64,000 bases of DNA from NCBI GenBank assembly GCA_030625685.1, contig DAOUQJ010000003.1:146324-210323 (forward strand), written 5' to 3'. The stretch comes from Oscillospiraceae bacterium. Lineage in GTDB: Bacteria; Bacillota; Clostridia; Oscillospirales; Oscillospiraceae. A program made the position numbers and the translations under genes. The notes beneath the pieces are model-generated. The model was not told the DNA's origin. It worked only from the letters and a program-made list of their open reading frames with translations, and made no database searches. Of the stretch, positions 48,354 through 58,381 are shown piece by piece (within the stretch, counting starts at the first letter, position 1; every line of letters starts with the position of its first letter).

Positions 48354-51300
48354 TTATTTAAAATATTTAACTGCTGAATGGAATAAACCCATTTCATATT
48401 CACCTGGAACATTGCGGTATAAACCATGACCTATACGTTCAGTATGCCCCATTTTTCCAAACACTCTGCCATCTGGAGAAGTAATCCCTTCTACTGCAAA
48501 TGCTGAATTGTTTGGATTAAACTGAATATTAGATGTTGGTTTACCTTCTAAATCAACATACTGAGTTGCGATTTGACCTTTTTGTGCCAAGTCCAAAACG
48601 AGGTCTTCAGAGGCATAAAACCTACCTTCACCATGTGAAATTGGTACTGTGTGTATTTCTCCAACCTTTGTTTCCATAAGCCAAGGTGACAAATTGGAAG
48701 AGACACGTGTTTGAACCAATTTAGATTGATGTCGTCCAATAGTATTGAACGTTAGTGTTGGCGTTTGCTCGTTTGTATCAATGATTTCACCATATGGCAC
48801 AAGGCCCAATTTGATGAGTGCTTGGAAGCCATTACAAATTCCACACATGAGACCATCGCGGGTATGCAAAAGTTCGTTCACAGCATCTTTGATGACACCA
48901 TTTCTAAAGAACGATGTAATAAATTTAGCCGAGCCATCTGGCTCATCGCCACCAGAAAATCCTCCAGGAATAAAGATCGCTTGTGCAGAATTTAACTGTT
49001 TTGCAAAATATTCAATAGACTGTGTAATATGAGAAGACGTTAGATTTGAAACAATGATGATTTCAGGGTCTGCCCCAGCTTGTCTCAATTGTTTAGCCAC
49101 ATCATATTCGCAGTTCGTACCAGGGAATACTGGAATTAACACTTTGGCTTTTGCATGAGTTGTTTTTGGCTTAATCCACTGGGTATATTCCTTTGAGAAT
49201 GCAGGAATTTCTTTGCTATTTTGCTGAATGTTACATGGAAAAATCGGCTCTAACTTACCTTCATACAATTCTTGCATTTCTGCAAGCATAACAAAATGGT
49301 CTTGCCATTTGATGTTTCCTTCAGCCGTCGTTGTACCAAGCACTCGACCAACTACATCAGAATTTTCTTTATACTCTAAAATAAAGGAAGCATATGCATA
49401 GTCAAAGAGATCATTTAACTCAATATTAGAATCGTAATGGAAACCAATTCCGTTACCCATTGTCATTTTCAGGATTCCCTCTGCAACCCCACCATAAGTT
49501 GGTGTATAAATTGCATTGACTTTCCCCTCTTTTGAGAGCTTACTTACCGTTTCAAGAGTTTCACGTAATGACTCAATTTCTGGTAAGCCATCTGCTCCAT
49601 AAGTTGGGGAAAGTAATGTAACCACACTTCCAGCTTTCTTAAATTCAGGTGAAACAACTCTTTCGATATCTTCAGTTGTCACCGCAAAAGAAACTAGTGT
49701 TGGTGGCACATCCAAGTCTTCAAAACTTCCGCTCATAGAGTCTTTGCCACCAATAGCGGGTATTGATAACTCCATTTGTGCACGATAAGCACCGAGCAAA
49801 GCGGAAAGCGGTTTTCCCCAACGAGAAGAGTCTTTTCCTAATTTCTCGAAATACTCTTGGAAGCTAAGATATGTTTCGTCAAGTGATGCGCCTGTTGCAA
49901 CCAATTTACAAACTGACTCAATTACTGCTAAATAAGCACCATGATATGGACTTTTTTCGGAGATAAACGGATTATAACCCCAAGACATGAAAGACGCAGT
50001 TTTTGCATCTCCTGTTTCCATAGAAATCTTGTTTACCATAGCTTGTGGCGCTGTACGTTGATACTTACCACCAAAAGGCATGAGTACTGTTCCAGCACCG
50101 ATGGTGGAATCAAAGCGTTCTGATAATCCTCTCTTAGAGCACACATTCAAATCGCTCGCAAGTGATTGATATGCTGCTTCAAAATCAGTTTGAGCTTCTT
50201 TTTGAAAGCTTTGCGCTTCATTTACAATGACAGATGTAGCCTTTTCTACCCCGTTGGTATCTAGGAAATCCCGTGAGATATCTACGATTGTATCACCTTT
50301 CCAACGCATCACCAAACGTCGATTATCTGTCACAGTTGCAACAACAGAAGCTTCTAAGTTCTCCTCTTGTGCTAGCGACATAAATTTATCAACATCTGCT
50401 TTCTCGACCACTACAGCCATTCTCTCTTGCGATTCACTGATAGCTAGTTCCGTTCCGTCTAATCCTTCGTATTTTTTTGGAACGGCATCTAAATTGATTT
50501 CTAAACTATCTGCCAATTCACCAATCGCAACGGAAACACCACCTGCACCAAAGTCATTACAACGTTTAATGAGAATGGATGCTTCTGGGTTGCGGAATAA
50601 ACGCTGAATTTTTCTTTCTTCTGGTGGATTGCCTTTTTGAACCTCAGCACCACTGGTTTCAAGAGATTCTAAGGTATGTGATTTCGATGAGCCAGTTGCG
50701 CCACCACAACCATCACGTCCTGTTTTACCACCAAGCAAAATGACAACATCGCCTTCTTGTGGCTCTTCACGACGAACATTTTTTTCAGGAGCAGCGGCAA
50801 TAACCGCTCCAATTTCCATGCGTTTGGCTTCATATCCACTGTGATAGATTTCATCTACTTGTCCAGTAGCCAAGCCAATTTGGTTGCCGTATGAACTATA
50901 TCCAGATGCAGCTTTTGTAACAATAGTGCGCTGTGGTAGCTTTCCATTTCTCGTTTCTGAAACTGGTTTTAAAGGGTTTGCTGCCCCGGTTAGACGCATG
51001 GCGCTATATACATATGCTCTACCAGACAAAGGGTCTCGAATTGCACCACCAACACAGGTCGCTGCGCCACCAAATGGTTCAATTTCTGTTGGATGGTTAT
51101 GAGTTTCGTTTTTAAATAGCAACAACCAGTCTTCTAAGCCATCGTCTGTTTTCACCTTAATTTTAACGGTACAAGCGTTGACTTCTTCAGACTCATCTAA
51201 GTTTGGGAGCTTTCCAGTTTGACGTAGATAACGACCTGCTATGGTGCCAATATCCATCAAATTTACTGGTTTTGTACGACCAATTTCTTCTCTCGTTTTC

Positions 51301-52049
51301 AGATATGATTCATATGTTTCTTGCACGAGAGCATCTTCAAACTCAACTTGTTCGATTGTTGTTAAGAATGTTGTATGTCTGCAGTGATCAGACCAATACG
51401 TATCAATCATACGAAGTTCTGTCACCGTTGGGTCTCTGTCTTCAGTTTGAAAATATGATTTGCAAAAACGCAAGTCATCCAAATCCATTGCTAGACCAAA
51501 CGCTTGACTGATTTCACTGAGTTTTTCTTCATCAGCAACACGAAAACCAGCAATTGATTCTATTTTGTCAGGCAAAACAAAATCCATTTCCAATGTTTGC
51601 ACTGGTTCTAACCTTGCTTCGCGACTTTCCACTGGATTAATGACATAAGCTTTGATTGCTTCGATTTCTTTTTGTGATAATTCACCTTCTAAAAGAAATA
51701 CTTTTGCTGTTTTTACAAGTGGTCTGTCCCCTTGCGATAAAAGCTGTATACATTGCTCAGCTGAATCTGCGCGTTGATCAAATTGTCCTGGCAAATATTC
51801 TGTTGCAAATATTACAGCATTTTGTGATTCAGGTAGCGCCTTATATACATCATCCAATTGAGGTTCAGACAAAATGGTTGCTACACTTTCTGCAAACAAT
51901 TCTTCTGTAATTTTCTCAACATCATAACGATTGAATAGGCGGAGATTCTTCAAATTTGTAATTTGTAGTTGTGTACGAATATCTTGTGCAAGACTATCAG
52001 CTTCAATGGTTAGTCCTAGTTTCTTTTCTATATAAACTCTATAAACCAT
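48354..52049 (-). CDS. purL: Phosphoribosylformylglycinamidine synthase, single-chain form
   Basis: 1231 residues. It makes FGAM from FGAR, ATP and glutamine in one polypeptide. An N-terminal PurS-like domain (1-150) is followed by a duplicated synthetase core with NETHNHPTEIEPFGGAATCVGG and KTGRDGCGGATGSS. The C-terminal 250 residues are a class I glutaminase with PVFPGTNCEYD and the nucleophile in GICNGFQAL. Many Bacillota use separate PurS, PurQ and PurL; the fused form here is like the proteobacterial one. CGAGGTG precedes the ATG. Confidence 0.97.
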   Translation of the reverse strand: MVYRVYIEKKLGLTIEADSLAQDIRTQLQITNLKNLRLFNRYDVEKITEELFAESVATILSEPQLDDVYKALPESQNAVIFATEYLPGQFDQRADSAEQCIQLLSQGDRPLVKTAKVFLLEGELSQKEIEAIKAYVINPVESREARLEPVQTLEMDFVLPDKIESIAGFRVADEEKLSEISQAFGLAMDLDDLRFCKSYFQTEDRDPTVTELRMIDTYWSDHCRHTTFLTTIEQVEFEDALVQETYESYLKTREEIGRTKPVNLMDIGTIAGRYLRQTGKLPNLDESEEVNACTVKIKVKTDDGLEDWLLLFKNETHNHPTEIEPFGGAATCVGGAIRDPLSGRAYVYSAMRLTGAANPLKPVSETRNGKLPQRTIVTKAASGYSSYGNQIGLATGQVDEIYHSGYEAKRMEIGAVIAAAPEKNVRREEPQEGDVVILLGGKTGRDGCGGATGSSKSHTLESLETSGAEVQKGNPPEERKIQRLFRNPEASILIKRCNDFGAGGVSVAIGELADSLEINLDAVPKKYEGLDGTELAISESQERMAVVVEKADVDKFMSLAQEENLEASVVATVTDNRRLVMRWKGDTIVDISRDFLDTNGVEKATSVIVNEAQSFQKEAQTDFEAAYQSLASDLNVCSKRGLSERFDSTIGAGTVLMPFGGKYQRTAPQAMVNKISMETGDAKTASFMSWGYNPFISEKSPYHGAYLAVIESVCKLVATGASLDETYLSFQEYFEKLGKDSSRWGKPLSALLGAYRAQMELSIPAIGGKDSMSGSFEDLDVPPTLVSFAVTTEDIERVVSPEFKKAGSVVTLLSPTYGADGLPEIESLRETLETVSKLSKEGKVNAIYTPTYGGVAEGILKMTMGNGIGFHYDSNIELNDLFDYAYASFILEYKENSDVVGRVLGTTTAEGNIKWQDHFVMLAEMQELYEGKLEPIFPCNIQQNSKEIPAFSKEYTQWIKPKTTHAKAKVLIPVFPGTNCEYDVAKQLRQAGADPEIIIVSNLTSSHITQSIEYFAKQLNSAQAIFIPGGFSGGDEPDGSAKFITSFFRNGVIKDAVNELLHTRDGLMCGICNGFQALIKLGLVPYGEIIDTNEQTPTLTFNTIGRHQSKLVQTRVSSNLSPWLMETKVGEIHTVPISHGEGRFYASEDLVLDLAQKGQIATQYVDLEGKPTSNIQFNPNNSAFAVEGITSPDGRVFGKMGHTERIGHGLYRNVPGEYEMGLFHSAVKYFK

Positions 52050-52054
52050 ATTTC

Positions 52055-53326
52055 TTACACCTCGCTTTCAACTTGCAATGCTTTCTTTCCTATATCTGTA
52101 CGATAATATGCATTATCGAAATTCACTCGTTTTGTTTGCTCATATGCTTTTTCAATGGTTTCTTCTAATGTTTCGCCAACTGCACTTACACCCAAAACGC
52201 GACCACCAGAAGTTTTAAGAATTCCATTATCTAATTTTGCACCAGCTACGAAAACTTCAGCCTCTAAATCAGACGGAATTGTAATTTCAAGGCCTGTTTC
52301 ATATGTGCTTGGATACCCATTTGACGCCATTACTACACAACAAGCTGATCCATTTTTAAATTTGACATCGATATCCGACAATGTTTCTTTTGATGTCGCC
52401 TGCATAATCTCAAATAAATCACTTTCAAGCAAAGGAAGCACAACTTGGGTTTCAGGATCACCAAAACGACAGTTATACTCAATCACCTTTGGACCATCTT
52501 TGGTGATCATCAAACCAAAGTACAAACAACCTTTAAAAGTTCTGCCTTCTTGATTGAGCGCTTTCATGGTTGGAATGAAGATTTTATCCATGCACTCTGC
52601 TGCAACTTCTGGGGTATAATATGGGTTTGGCGCAACTGTTCCCATGCCACCAGTGTTCAGACCTTGATCTCCATCCAACGCACGTTTATGATCCATAGAA
52701 GACACCATAGGCTTCATGGCAATGCCATCTGTAAATGCCAAAACAGACACTTCAGGACCTTCTAAAAATTCTTCTACGACAATATTATTCCCACTATCGC
52801 CAAAGATTTTATCTTCCATCATGGAACGCACAGCATCTTTCGCCTGTTGTCTTTCGGTTGCAATGACAACACCTTTTCCAAGTGCCAATCCATCCGCTTT
52901 GATTACTGTTGGAATTGGTGCTGTATCTAAATATGTCAGTGCTTCTTCCATATTATGAAACACTTCATACGCAGCTGTTGGTATATCATACTGTTTCATG
53001 AGATTTTTCGAATACACTTTACTGCCTTCAATAATTGCAGCATTTTTATTCGGTCCAAAACAAGGAATCTCACAGGCTTCCAATGCATCTACCATTCCAA
53101 GCACCAAAGGATCATCTGGCGCAACAACTGCAAAATCAATTTGATTTTCTTTCGCAAATGATACAACAGCATCAATATCTTTCGCACCAATATTTACACA
53201 AGTCGCGTCACTTGCAATACCACCATTACCAGGAAGTGCATATAGTTCGGTAATTGCTGGATTCTTTTTTAAACTTTTAATGATGGCATGCTCACGACCG
53301 CCACCACCGACAACCATTACTTTCAT
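52055..53326 (-). CDS. purD: Phosphoribosylamine-glycine ligase
   Basis: 423 residues. It makes GAR from phosphoribosylamine, glycine and ATP. VVGGGGREHAII is the N-terminal loop. The ATP-grasp core has VIKADGLALGKGVVIA, EEFLEGPEVSVLAFTDG and EYNCRFGDPETQVVLP. It lies five bases before purL. The C-terminal part contains GGRVLGVSAVGE. Confidence 0.98.
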   Translation of the reverse strand: MKVMVVGGGGREHAIIKSLKKNPAITELYALPGNGGIASDATCVNIGAKDIDAVVSFAKENQIDFAVVAPDDPLVLGMVDALEACEIPCFGPNKNAAIIEGSKVYSKNLMKQYDIPTAAYEVFHNMEEALTYLDTAPIPTVIKADGLALGKGVVIATERQQAKDAVRSMMEDKIFGDSGNNIVVEEFLEGPEVSVLAFTDGIAMKPMVSSMDHKRALDGDQGLNTGGMGTVAPNPYYTPEVAAECMDKIFIPTMKALNQEGRTFKGCLYFGLMITKDGPKVIEYNCRFGDPETQVVLPLLESDLFEIMQATSKETLSDIDVKFKNGSACCVVMASNGYPSTYETGLEITIPSDLEAEVFVAGAKLDNGILKTSGGRVLGVSAVGETLEETIEKAYEQTKRVNFDNAYYRTDIGKKALQVESEV

Positions 53327-53341
53327 CCATACACCTCATAA

Positions 53342-54535
53342 TTAGTGATGGAACAGGCGCATACCTGTAAATGCCATCGCCATATTGTATTTATCACAAG
53401 TTGCAATGACATTGTCATCACGAACTGAGCCGCCTGGTTGTGCAATGTATGTTACACCGCTACGTTTGGCACGTTCAATATTATCTCCAAATGGGAAAAA
53501 TGCATCACTACCCAATGCAACACCTGTAATGGAACTTAAGTATGCCTTCTTTTCTTCTTTTGAAAATGCTTCTGGGCGTTCTTTGAAAAAGTTCTTCCAT
53601 ACATCATCACCCAATACGTCAGTATTGTCATCGTCGTTATCTGAAATATATAGGTCAATCACATTGTCACGGTCAGGACGTCGAATGGTATCTAAAAATG
53701 GAAGGTTAATCACTTTTTCATGTTGACGCAAATGCCAGTTATCCGCTTTTTGACCAGCCAATCTAGTACAGTGAATACGAGATTGTTGTCCAGCACCAAC
53801 ACCAATGGCTTGACCATCTGTAGCAAAGCAAACAGAGTTTGATTGTGTGTATTTCAAGGTGATGAGCGCCACAATAAGATCACGTTTCGCGTCTGCTGGA
53901 ATTTCTTTATTGTTTGTGACAACTTTTTCTAAAAGTGCTTCATTGATTTCAAAGTTATTTCTGCCTTGTTCAAATGTAATGCCGTACACTTGTTTTTTCT
54001 CTGCTTCTTGTGGAATATAATCCTCTGCGATTTGTACGATATTGTAGTTGCCACCACGTTTGCTTTTCAAAATTTCCAACGCTTCGTCTGTGAAACCTGG
54101 CGCAATAATACCATCGGAAACTTCACGCTTAATGACCAAAGCTGTTTTTGTATCACAAATATCAGACAAGGCAATCCAATCACCAAAAGAAGACATTCTA
54201 TCAGTTCCTCTTGCTCTTGCATACGCGCAAGCAAGTGGAGATTCATTGATATCTTCAATGTCATCCACAAAACAAGCTTTTCGTAGCACTTCGCTCATGG
54301 GAAGCCCTACAGCACATGATGTTGGACTCACGTGTTTAAAAGAAGTTGCACAAGGTAGTTTTGTGGCTTCTTTCACTTCTTTTACTAGTTGCCAGCTGTT
54401 AAGTGCATCCAAGAAGTTAATGTATCCTGGACGACCATTCAAAATAGTAATCGGTAAATCAGCTTCGTTTTCCATATATATTTGAGATGGTTTTTGATTC
54501 GGGTTACAACCATATTTTAGTTCAAAGTGAGTCAT
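53342..54535 (-). CDS. purH: AICAR transformylase, stand-alone (PurH C-terminal type)
   Basis: 397 residues. It formylates AICAR to FAICAR. The whole length matches the transformylase half of bifunctional PurH; the MGS-like IMP cyclohydrolase half (about 200 residues) is absent. The catalytic Lys-His pair is K67-H68 in SFKHVSPTSCAVG (KHANPCG in usual PurH). VGAGQQSRIHCTRLA and a C-terminal DDNVIATCD are conserved. The missing activity is supplied by the next gene, a PurO-type cyclohydrolase. AAGGAG precedes the ATG. Confidence 0.93.
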   Translation of the reverse strand: MTHFELKYGCNPNQKPSQIYMENEADLPITILNGRPGYINFLDALNSWQLVKEVKEATKLPCATSFKHVSPTSCAVGLPMSEVLRKACFVDDIEDINESPLACAYARARGTDRMSSFGDWIALSDICDTKTALVIKREVSDGIIAPGFTDEALEILKSKRGGNYNIVQIAEDYIPQEAEKKQVYGITFEQGRNNFEINEALLEKVVTNNKEIPADAKRDLIVALITLKYTQSNSVCFATDGQAIGVGAGQQSRIHCTRLAGQKADNWHLRQHEKVINLPFLDTIRRPDRDNVIDLYISDNDDDNTDVLGDDVWKNFFKERPEAFSKEEKKAYLSSITGVALGSDAFFPFGDNIERAKRSGVTYIAQPGGSVRDDNVIATCDKYNMAMAFTGMRLFHH

Positions 54536-54546
54536 GTCCGCTCTCC

Positions 54547-55257
54547 TTATCCATTTTTATTGAGAATTACTTCTTCAAGCTTTCCAGTTTTCAAGTCCGC
54601 AAGGCGAACATAAAGTGAAATTTTATTATCTGCGTGCAAACTGTTCCAAATTTCTTCAGAAATAGTATTCATATCATTCGCAATGGCTACTTGTTTTGGT
54701 TCACCACAAAAAGCAGGCAATGGATTTCCGTCTGACTCATATGTATGAATGAAGTGCCCTTTACCAGCTAGCGCATCGTAAGAGTAAACATGACGATGAG
54801 AACCACTGCCTTTTTCATCAGAACTTTTGAGAATGGAAAGCTTGTAGTCGCCCTCGTTATTGAGCACTCCGGAAATACGAGAAGTGAAATGTGGTGCATC
54901 TGGTTCAAATTGACGTGTTTTTAGCCCAGCTTCAAATGTTTTACCTTCATTCAAAAAATCTCTAATTGTATCCGTTTGATCTCCATTCGTTACAATTACT
55001 GTGCTATCCACTTCGCGCACTGGATGATAAATAATCAGAGATGGATCTTCTAGTTTACTTGGATCATACGCCTTCGTACGGATACCATCTTCTGTTTGTT
55101 CAAAAATACGGTTACGACTATTCTCACTGCGTCCCATAATAAAATATGCTATTACTGATTTTGTGCCATCTTGTGTTTGTCCAATTACAATACCACGACC
55201 AGGATAAGCATTATTTGAAAGCAAATCTGTTAGATTCATTGTTTGATTTATACTCAT
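54547..55257 (-). CDS. purO: IMP cyclohydrolase, PurO type (PF07826-like)
   Basis: 236 residues. It should close FAICAR to IMP. The N-terminal part YPGRGIVIGQT, then AYFIMGRSENSRNRIF and YHPVREVDSTVIVTNGDQTD, match the archaeal PurO family (NTN-hydrolase fold, unrelated to the PurH cyclohydrolase). Its position between the AICAR transformylase and purN supports this role. The ATG overlaps the purN stop by four bases, with GGAG upstream. The assignment is by family resemblance read by eye and by context. Confidence 0.85.
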   Translation of the reverse strand: MSINQTMNLTDLLSNNAYPGRGIVIGQTQDGTKSVIAYFIMGRSENSRNRIFEQTEDGIRTKAYDPSKLEDPSLIIYHPVREVDSTVIVTNGDQTDTIRDFLNEGKTFEAGLKTRQFEPDAPHFTSRISGVLNNEGDYKLSILKSSDEKGSGSHRHVYSYDALAGKGHFIHTYESDGNPLPAFCGEPKQVAIANDMNTISEEIWNSLHADNKISLYVRLADLKTGKLEEVILNKNG

Positions 55258-55871
55258 GACGTTTTTCTCCGTTTCTGAATTTCTTTTGACACCATCTCAC
55301 AAGCTTTCGGCAATATTTTCCATTCAGCTTGTTCCATCACACGTTTTTGCAGTGTCTCTGGCGTATCACCTTTTCTGACTGGAACAGATTTTTGTAAAAT
55401 AATTTCACCGCCATCAGGAATTTCATTCACAAAATGAACTGTTGCACCAGTTAGCTTAACGCCATATTCCAGTGCTGCTTTGTGCACTCTCAGACCATAA
55501 AACCCTTTTCCTGAAAATGAAGGTATTAAGGCAGGATGCACATTGATGATACGTTTGGGATAATCTCTTGTGAAATTCTCACTTAGTATTTTCATAAATC
55601 CTGCAAGGACTATAAGTTCAATATCATGTTGTTTGAATAACACCTTTAAATGCTCTTCAAAATCATGTTGTGTTGGACACACTTTATTGTCAGCAACTTC
55701 TGTAAGAATGCCATAAGATTTTGCACGTTCTATCGCATATACATCGGGCTTGTTAGAAACCACCAAAGCAATTTCTCCACTTTTGAGCACTCCGTTTTCT
55801 TGTGCATCAATTAGCGCTTGCAAATTGGTTCCAGAACCTGATACTAATACAGCAATTCTCGTTTTTAGCAT
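55254..55871 (-). CDS. purN: Phosphoribosylglycinamide formyltransferase
   Basis: 205 residues. It formylates GAR using 10-formyl-tetrahydrofolate. VLVSGSGTNLQALIDA is the N-terminal GAR site, the catalytic Asn-His-Asp set is in RIINVHPALIPSF, LTGATVHFVNE and DGGEIILQ. It overlaps purM by seven bases and purO by four. Confidence 0.97.
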   Translation of the reverse strand: MLKTRIAVLVSGSGTNLQALIDAQENGVLKSGEIALVVSNKPDVYAIERAKSYGILTEVADNKVCPTQHDFEEHLKVLFKQHDIELIVLAGFMKILSENFTRDYPKRIINVHPALIPSFSGKGFYGLRVHKAALEYGVKLTGATVHFVNEIPDGGEIILQKSVPVRKGDTPETLQKRVMEQAEWKILPKACEMVSKEIQKRRKTS

Positions 55872-56911
55872 AAAACAACACCTTCATCAGAATCGATAAT
55901 TTCACCAATAATGCAAGGTGATTCTCCTGCGTCTTCTAAAGTTTTTAAGGCAACATCAACATCTTCTTTAGCTACTACAATTGTCATGCCTATACCCATA
56001 TTAAAAGTGCTAAACATGTCCATGTGAGGCACATTTCCTTCTGATTCAATCAGTTTGAAGATTGGCAAAACAGGTACATTTGCTTCAACAATTTTTGCTG
56101 TTTTTCCATCAGGTAAACTTCGTGGAATATTTTCAAAAAATCCTCCACCAGTGATATGTGAAACAGATTTAATTTGCACTTTTTCCATCAAGCTCAAAAC
56201 ACTTTTCACATAAACGCGAGTAGGTGTAAGCAATGTTTCACCCAAACTCGCTCCACCCAAAGCCTCAATGGGTGCTGTAATATCTGCATTTTCTATATTA
56301 AAAACTTTGCGCACAAGGGAAAATCCATTAGAGTGCACACCTGAAGATGGCAAACCAATGATCACATCACCTTGTGCTATTGTATTTTTATCAAAAATTC
56401 TATTTTTATCTACAATGCCAACTGTAAAACCAGCAACATCATATTCTCCATCGGAATAAAACCCTGGCATTTCAGCGGTTTCACCACCCAAAATGGCACA
56501 ACCAGCTTGCACACAACCTTCTGAAATACCAGCAACAATTTCTGCTACTTTTTCAGGTATGTTTTTACCAAGCGCAATATAATCAAGGAAAAATTGAGGC
56601 TTAGCACCACAACACACGACATCATTGACACACATAGCAACACAATCAATCCCAATTGTGTCGTGCTTATCCATTAAAAATGCTAGCTTCAACTTCGTGC
56701 CAACGCCATCAGTTCCACTCACGAGAACTGGTTTTTGAATACCTTCTAAATCTAGCTCAAAGAGTCCGCCAAATCCACCAATATCGGATAACGCACCTGG
56801 TATCATAGTTTTGGCAATATGTGTTTTCATCAGTTCAACTGCTTTATATCCTGCAGTAATATCTACGCCAGAAGCAGCATAACTATCAGATTTCGCTTTA
56901 GACACAGGCAA
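55865..56911 (-). CDS. purM: Phosphoribosylformylglycinamidine cyclo-ligase
   Basis: 348 residues. It makes AIR from FGAM and ATP. YAASGVDITAGYKAVELMK, PVLVSGTDGVGTKLKLA, GCAILGGETAEMPGFY and HITGGGFFENIPR are conserved. The start is TTG at 56911, just after the purF stop, with AAAGGGG upstream; a GTG two codons later is possible. Confidence 0.96.
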   Translation of the reverse strand: MPVSKAKSDSYAASGVDITAGYKAVELMKTHIAKTMIPGALSDIGGFGGLFELDLEGIQKPVLVSGTDGVGTKLKLAFLMDKHDTIGIDCVAMCVNDVVCCGAKPQFFLDYIALGKNIPEKVAEIVAGISEGCVQAGCAILGGETAEMPGFYSDGEYDVAGFTVGIVDKNRIFDKNTIAQGDVIIGLPSSGVHSNGFSLVRKVFNIENADITAPIEALGGASLGETLLTPTRVYVKSVLSLMEKVQIKSVSHITGGGFFENIPRSLPDGKTAKIVEANVPVLPIFKLIESEGNVPHMDMFSTFNMGIGMTIVVAKEDVDVALKTLEDAGESPCIIGEIIDSDEGVVLC

Positions 56912-58333
56912 TTACCCCTTTCCACTCCAACAATATGTGCATAACTTGCAAGGATCAATACCAATGGATTCTACAATACCTTCCAAGGACTGAAATTCCA
57001 AGGTTGTGATGTTGAGTTCTTTGCAAATTTGATCTCTCATTTTTTTGCCACGTTCCGTTGATCTATCCATATATTCATCGATATGTTCAAGGCCTTCATC
57101 GCCCTCTAAATCCGCTATAACGCGACGTGTAATTAACTCCATCTCTGATTTACTGCTTGAAAAATTGAGGTATTTACATCCGTACATGAGCGGAGGACAT
57201 GCAGAGCGAATGTGCACCTCTTTTGCTCCATTTTCATATAAAAACTCAACTGTTTCACGAAGCTGTGTTCCACGAACAATACTATCATCTACAAACAGTA
57301 GTTTTTTATCTTCAATTAACTCATGAACAGGAATTTGTTTCATTTTTGCGACTCTGTCGCGCTCTTTTTGATTGGACGGCATAAAACTTCTAGGCCACGT
57401 TGGGGTGTACTTTACAAATGGTCGAGCAAATGGTATTCCACTTTCGTTTGCATAGCCAATTGCGTGAGGAGTTCCTGAATCTGGAACACCACATACAAAG
57501 TCAATATCCATTTTTCCATTGAGTTCTTCGTCATTGCGAGCTAAAATTTTTCCGTTTTCATTGCGCATCACTTCAACGTTAACATTTTCATAATTGGAGT
57601 TTGGATAGCCATAATATGTCCATAAAAATGCACATATTTTCATTTCATCTCCAGGAGACAGCAATGTTTCATAGCCATCAGAAGTGATTTTAACAATTTC
57701 AGCTGGTCCTAATTCATATTCGTCTTGATAGCCCAGTTTTTGATAGGCAAACGATTCAAACGAGACGCTATATCCATCTGGTGCTTTCCCAATTAGAATT
57801 GGCAAACGTCCCATTTTATCTCTACCTGCAATGAGGGAATCTTCAGTCATAATTAAAACGGAAACAGTACCTTCTACTAGGTCTTGAGCATGGCGAATAC
57901 CTTCTTCTATTGTGGATTTTTGACTTATAAGGGCTGCAATTAATTCTGCCGAATTGACACGACCACCACCCATCGCATCAAAGTGATAACCACCATTACC
58001 TAAAAGATCATCAATTAGTTCTTCTGCATTGTTGATAACACCAACAATAATAATGGCATAAGTTCCCACTGAAGAACGAACGAGCAAAGGTTGTGGATCA
58101 GTATCACTAATACAACCAATGCAAGCATTGCCCTGCATTTCTCCGACAACACCATCAAATTTTGTTCGAAAAGGGGAATTTTCAATATTGTGAATATCAC
58201 GTTGAAATCCCTTTTCTTCTCCAAATGCAGCCATACCACCTCGACGCGTACCTAAATGGGAATGATAGTCAGTCCCAAAAAACACGTCTAGTACAGTATC
58301 ACGCTTAGCTATAGCGCCAAAAAAACCACCCAA
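56912..58333 (-). CDS. purF: PurF-like amidophosphoribosyltransferase with a degenerate glutaminase domain
   Basis: 473 residues from a TTG at 58333, with GGAGGTG upstream and no start further up. The phosphoribosyltransferase domain is intact, including the PRPP loop FVDDSIVRGTQLRE and iron-sulphur Cys residues in ICAFLWTYYGYP, SACPPLMYGC and CKLCTYC at the C-terminus. The N-terminal class II glutaminase fold is recognisable, but it begins MGGFFGAIAK instead of the Cys-first CGIFG; the Arg of HVRYPT is replaced (GCISDT, 73-78), and HNGNLTN reads IVGVINN (96-102). It should make phosphoribosylamine from ammonia or from ammonia supplied by a partner. Confidence 0.9.
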   Translation of the reverse strand: MGGFFGAIAKRDTVLDVFFGTDYHSHLGTRRGGMAAFGEEKGFQRDIHNIENSPFRTKFDGVVGEMQGNACIGCISDTDPQPLLVRSSVGTYAIIIVGVINNAEELIDDLLGNGGYHFDAMGGGRVNSAELIAALISQKSTIEEGIRHAQDLVEGTVSVLIMTEDSLIAGRDKMGRLPILIGKAPDGYSVSFESFAYQKLGYQDEYELGPAEIVKITSDGYETLLSPGDEMKICAFLWTYYGYPNSNYENVNVEVMRNENGKILARNDEELNGKMDIDFVCGVPDSGTPHAIGYANESGIPFARPFVKYTPTWPRSFMPSNQKERDRVAKMKQIPVHELIEDKKLLFVDDSIVRGTQLRETVEFLYENGAKEVHIRSACPPLMYGCKYLNFSSSKSEMELITRRVIADLEGDEGLEHIDEYMDRSTERGKKMRDQICKELNITTLEFQSLEGIVESIGIDPCKLCTYCWSGKG

Positions 58334-58381
58334 CTTGTATGCACCTCCAAAAAGTTAAAAATTATAACGCAAAACTTTAAA

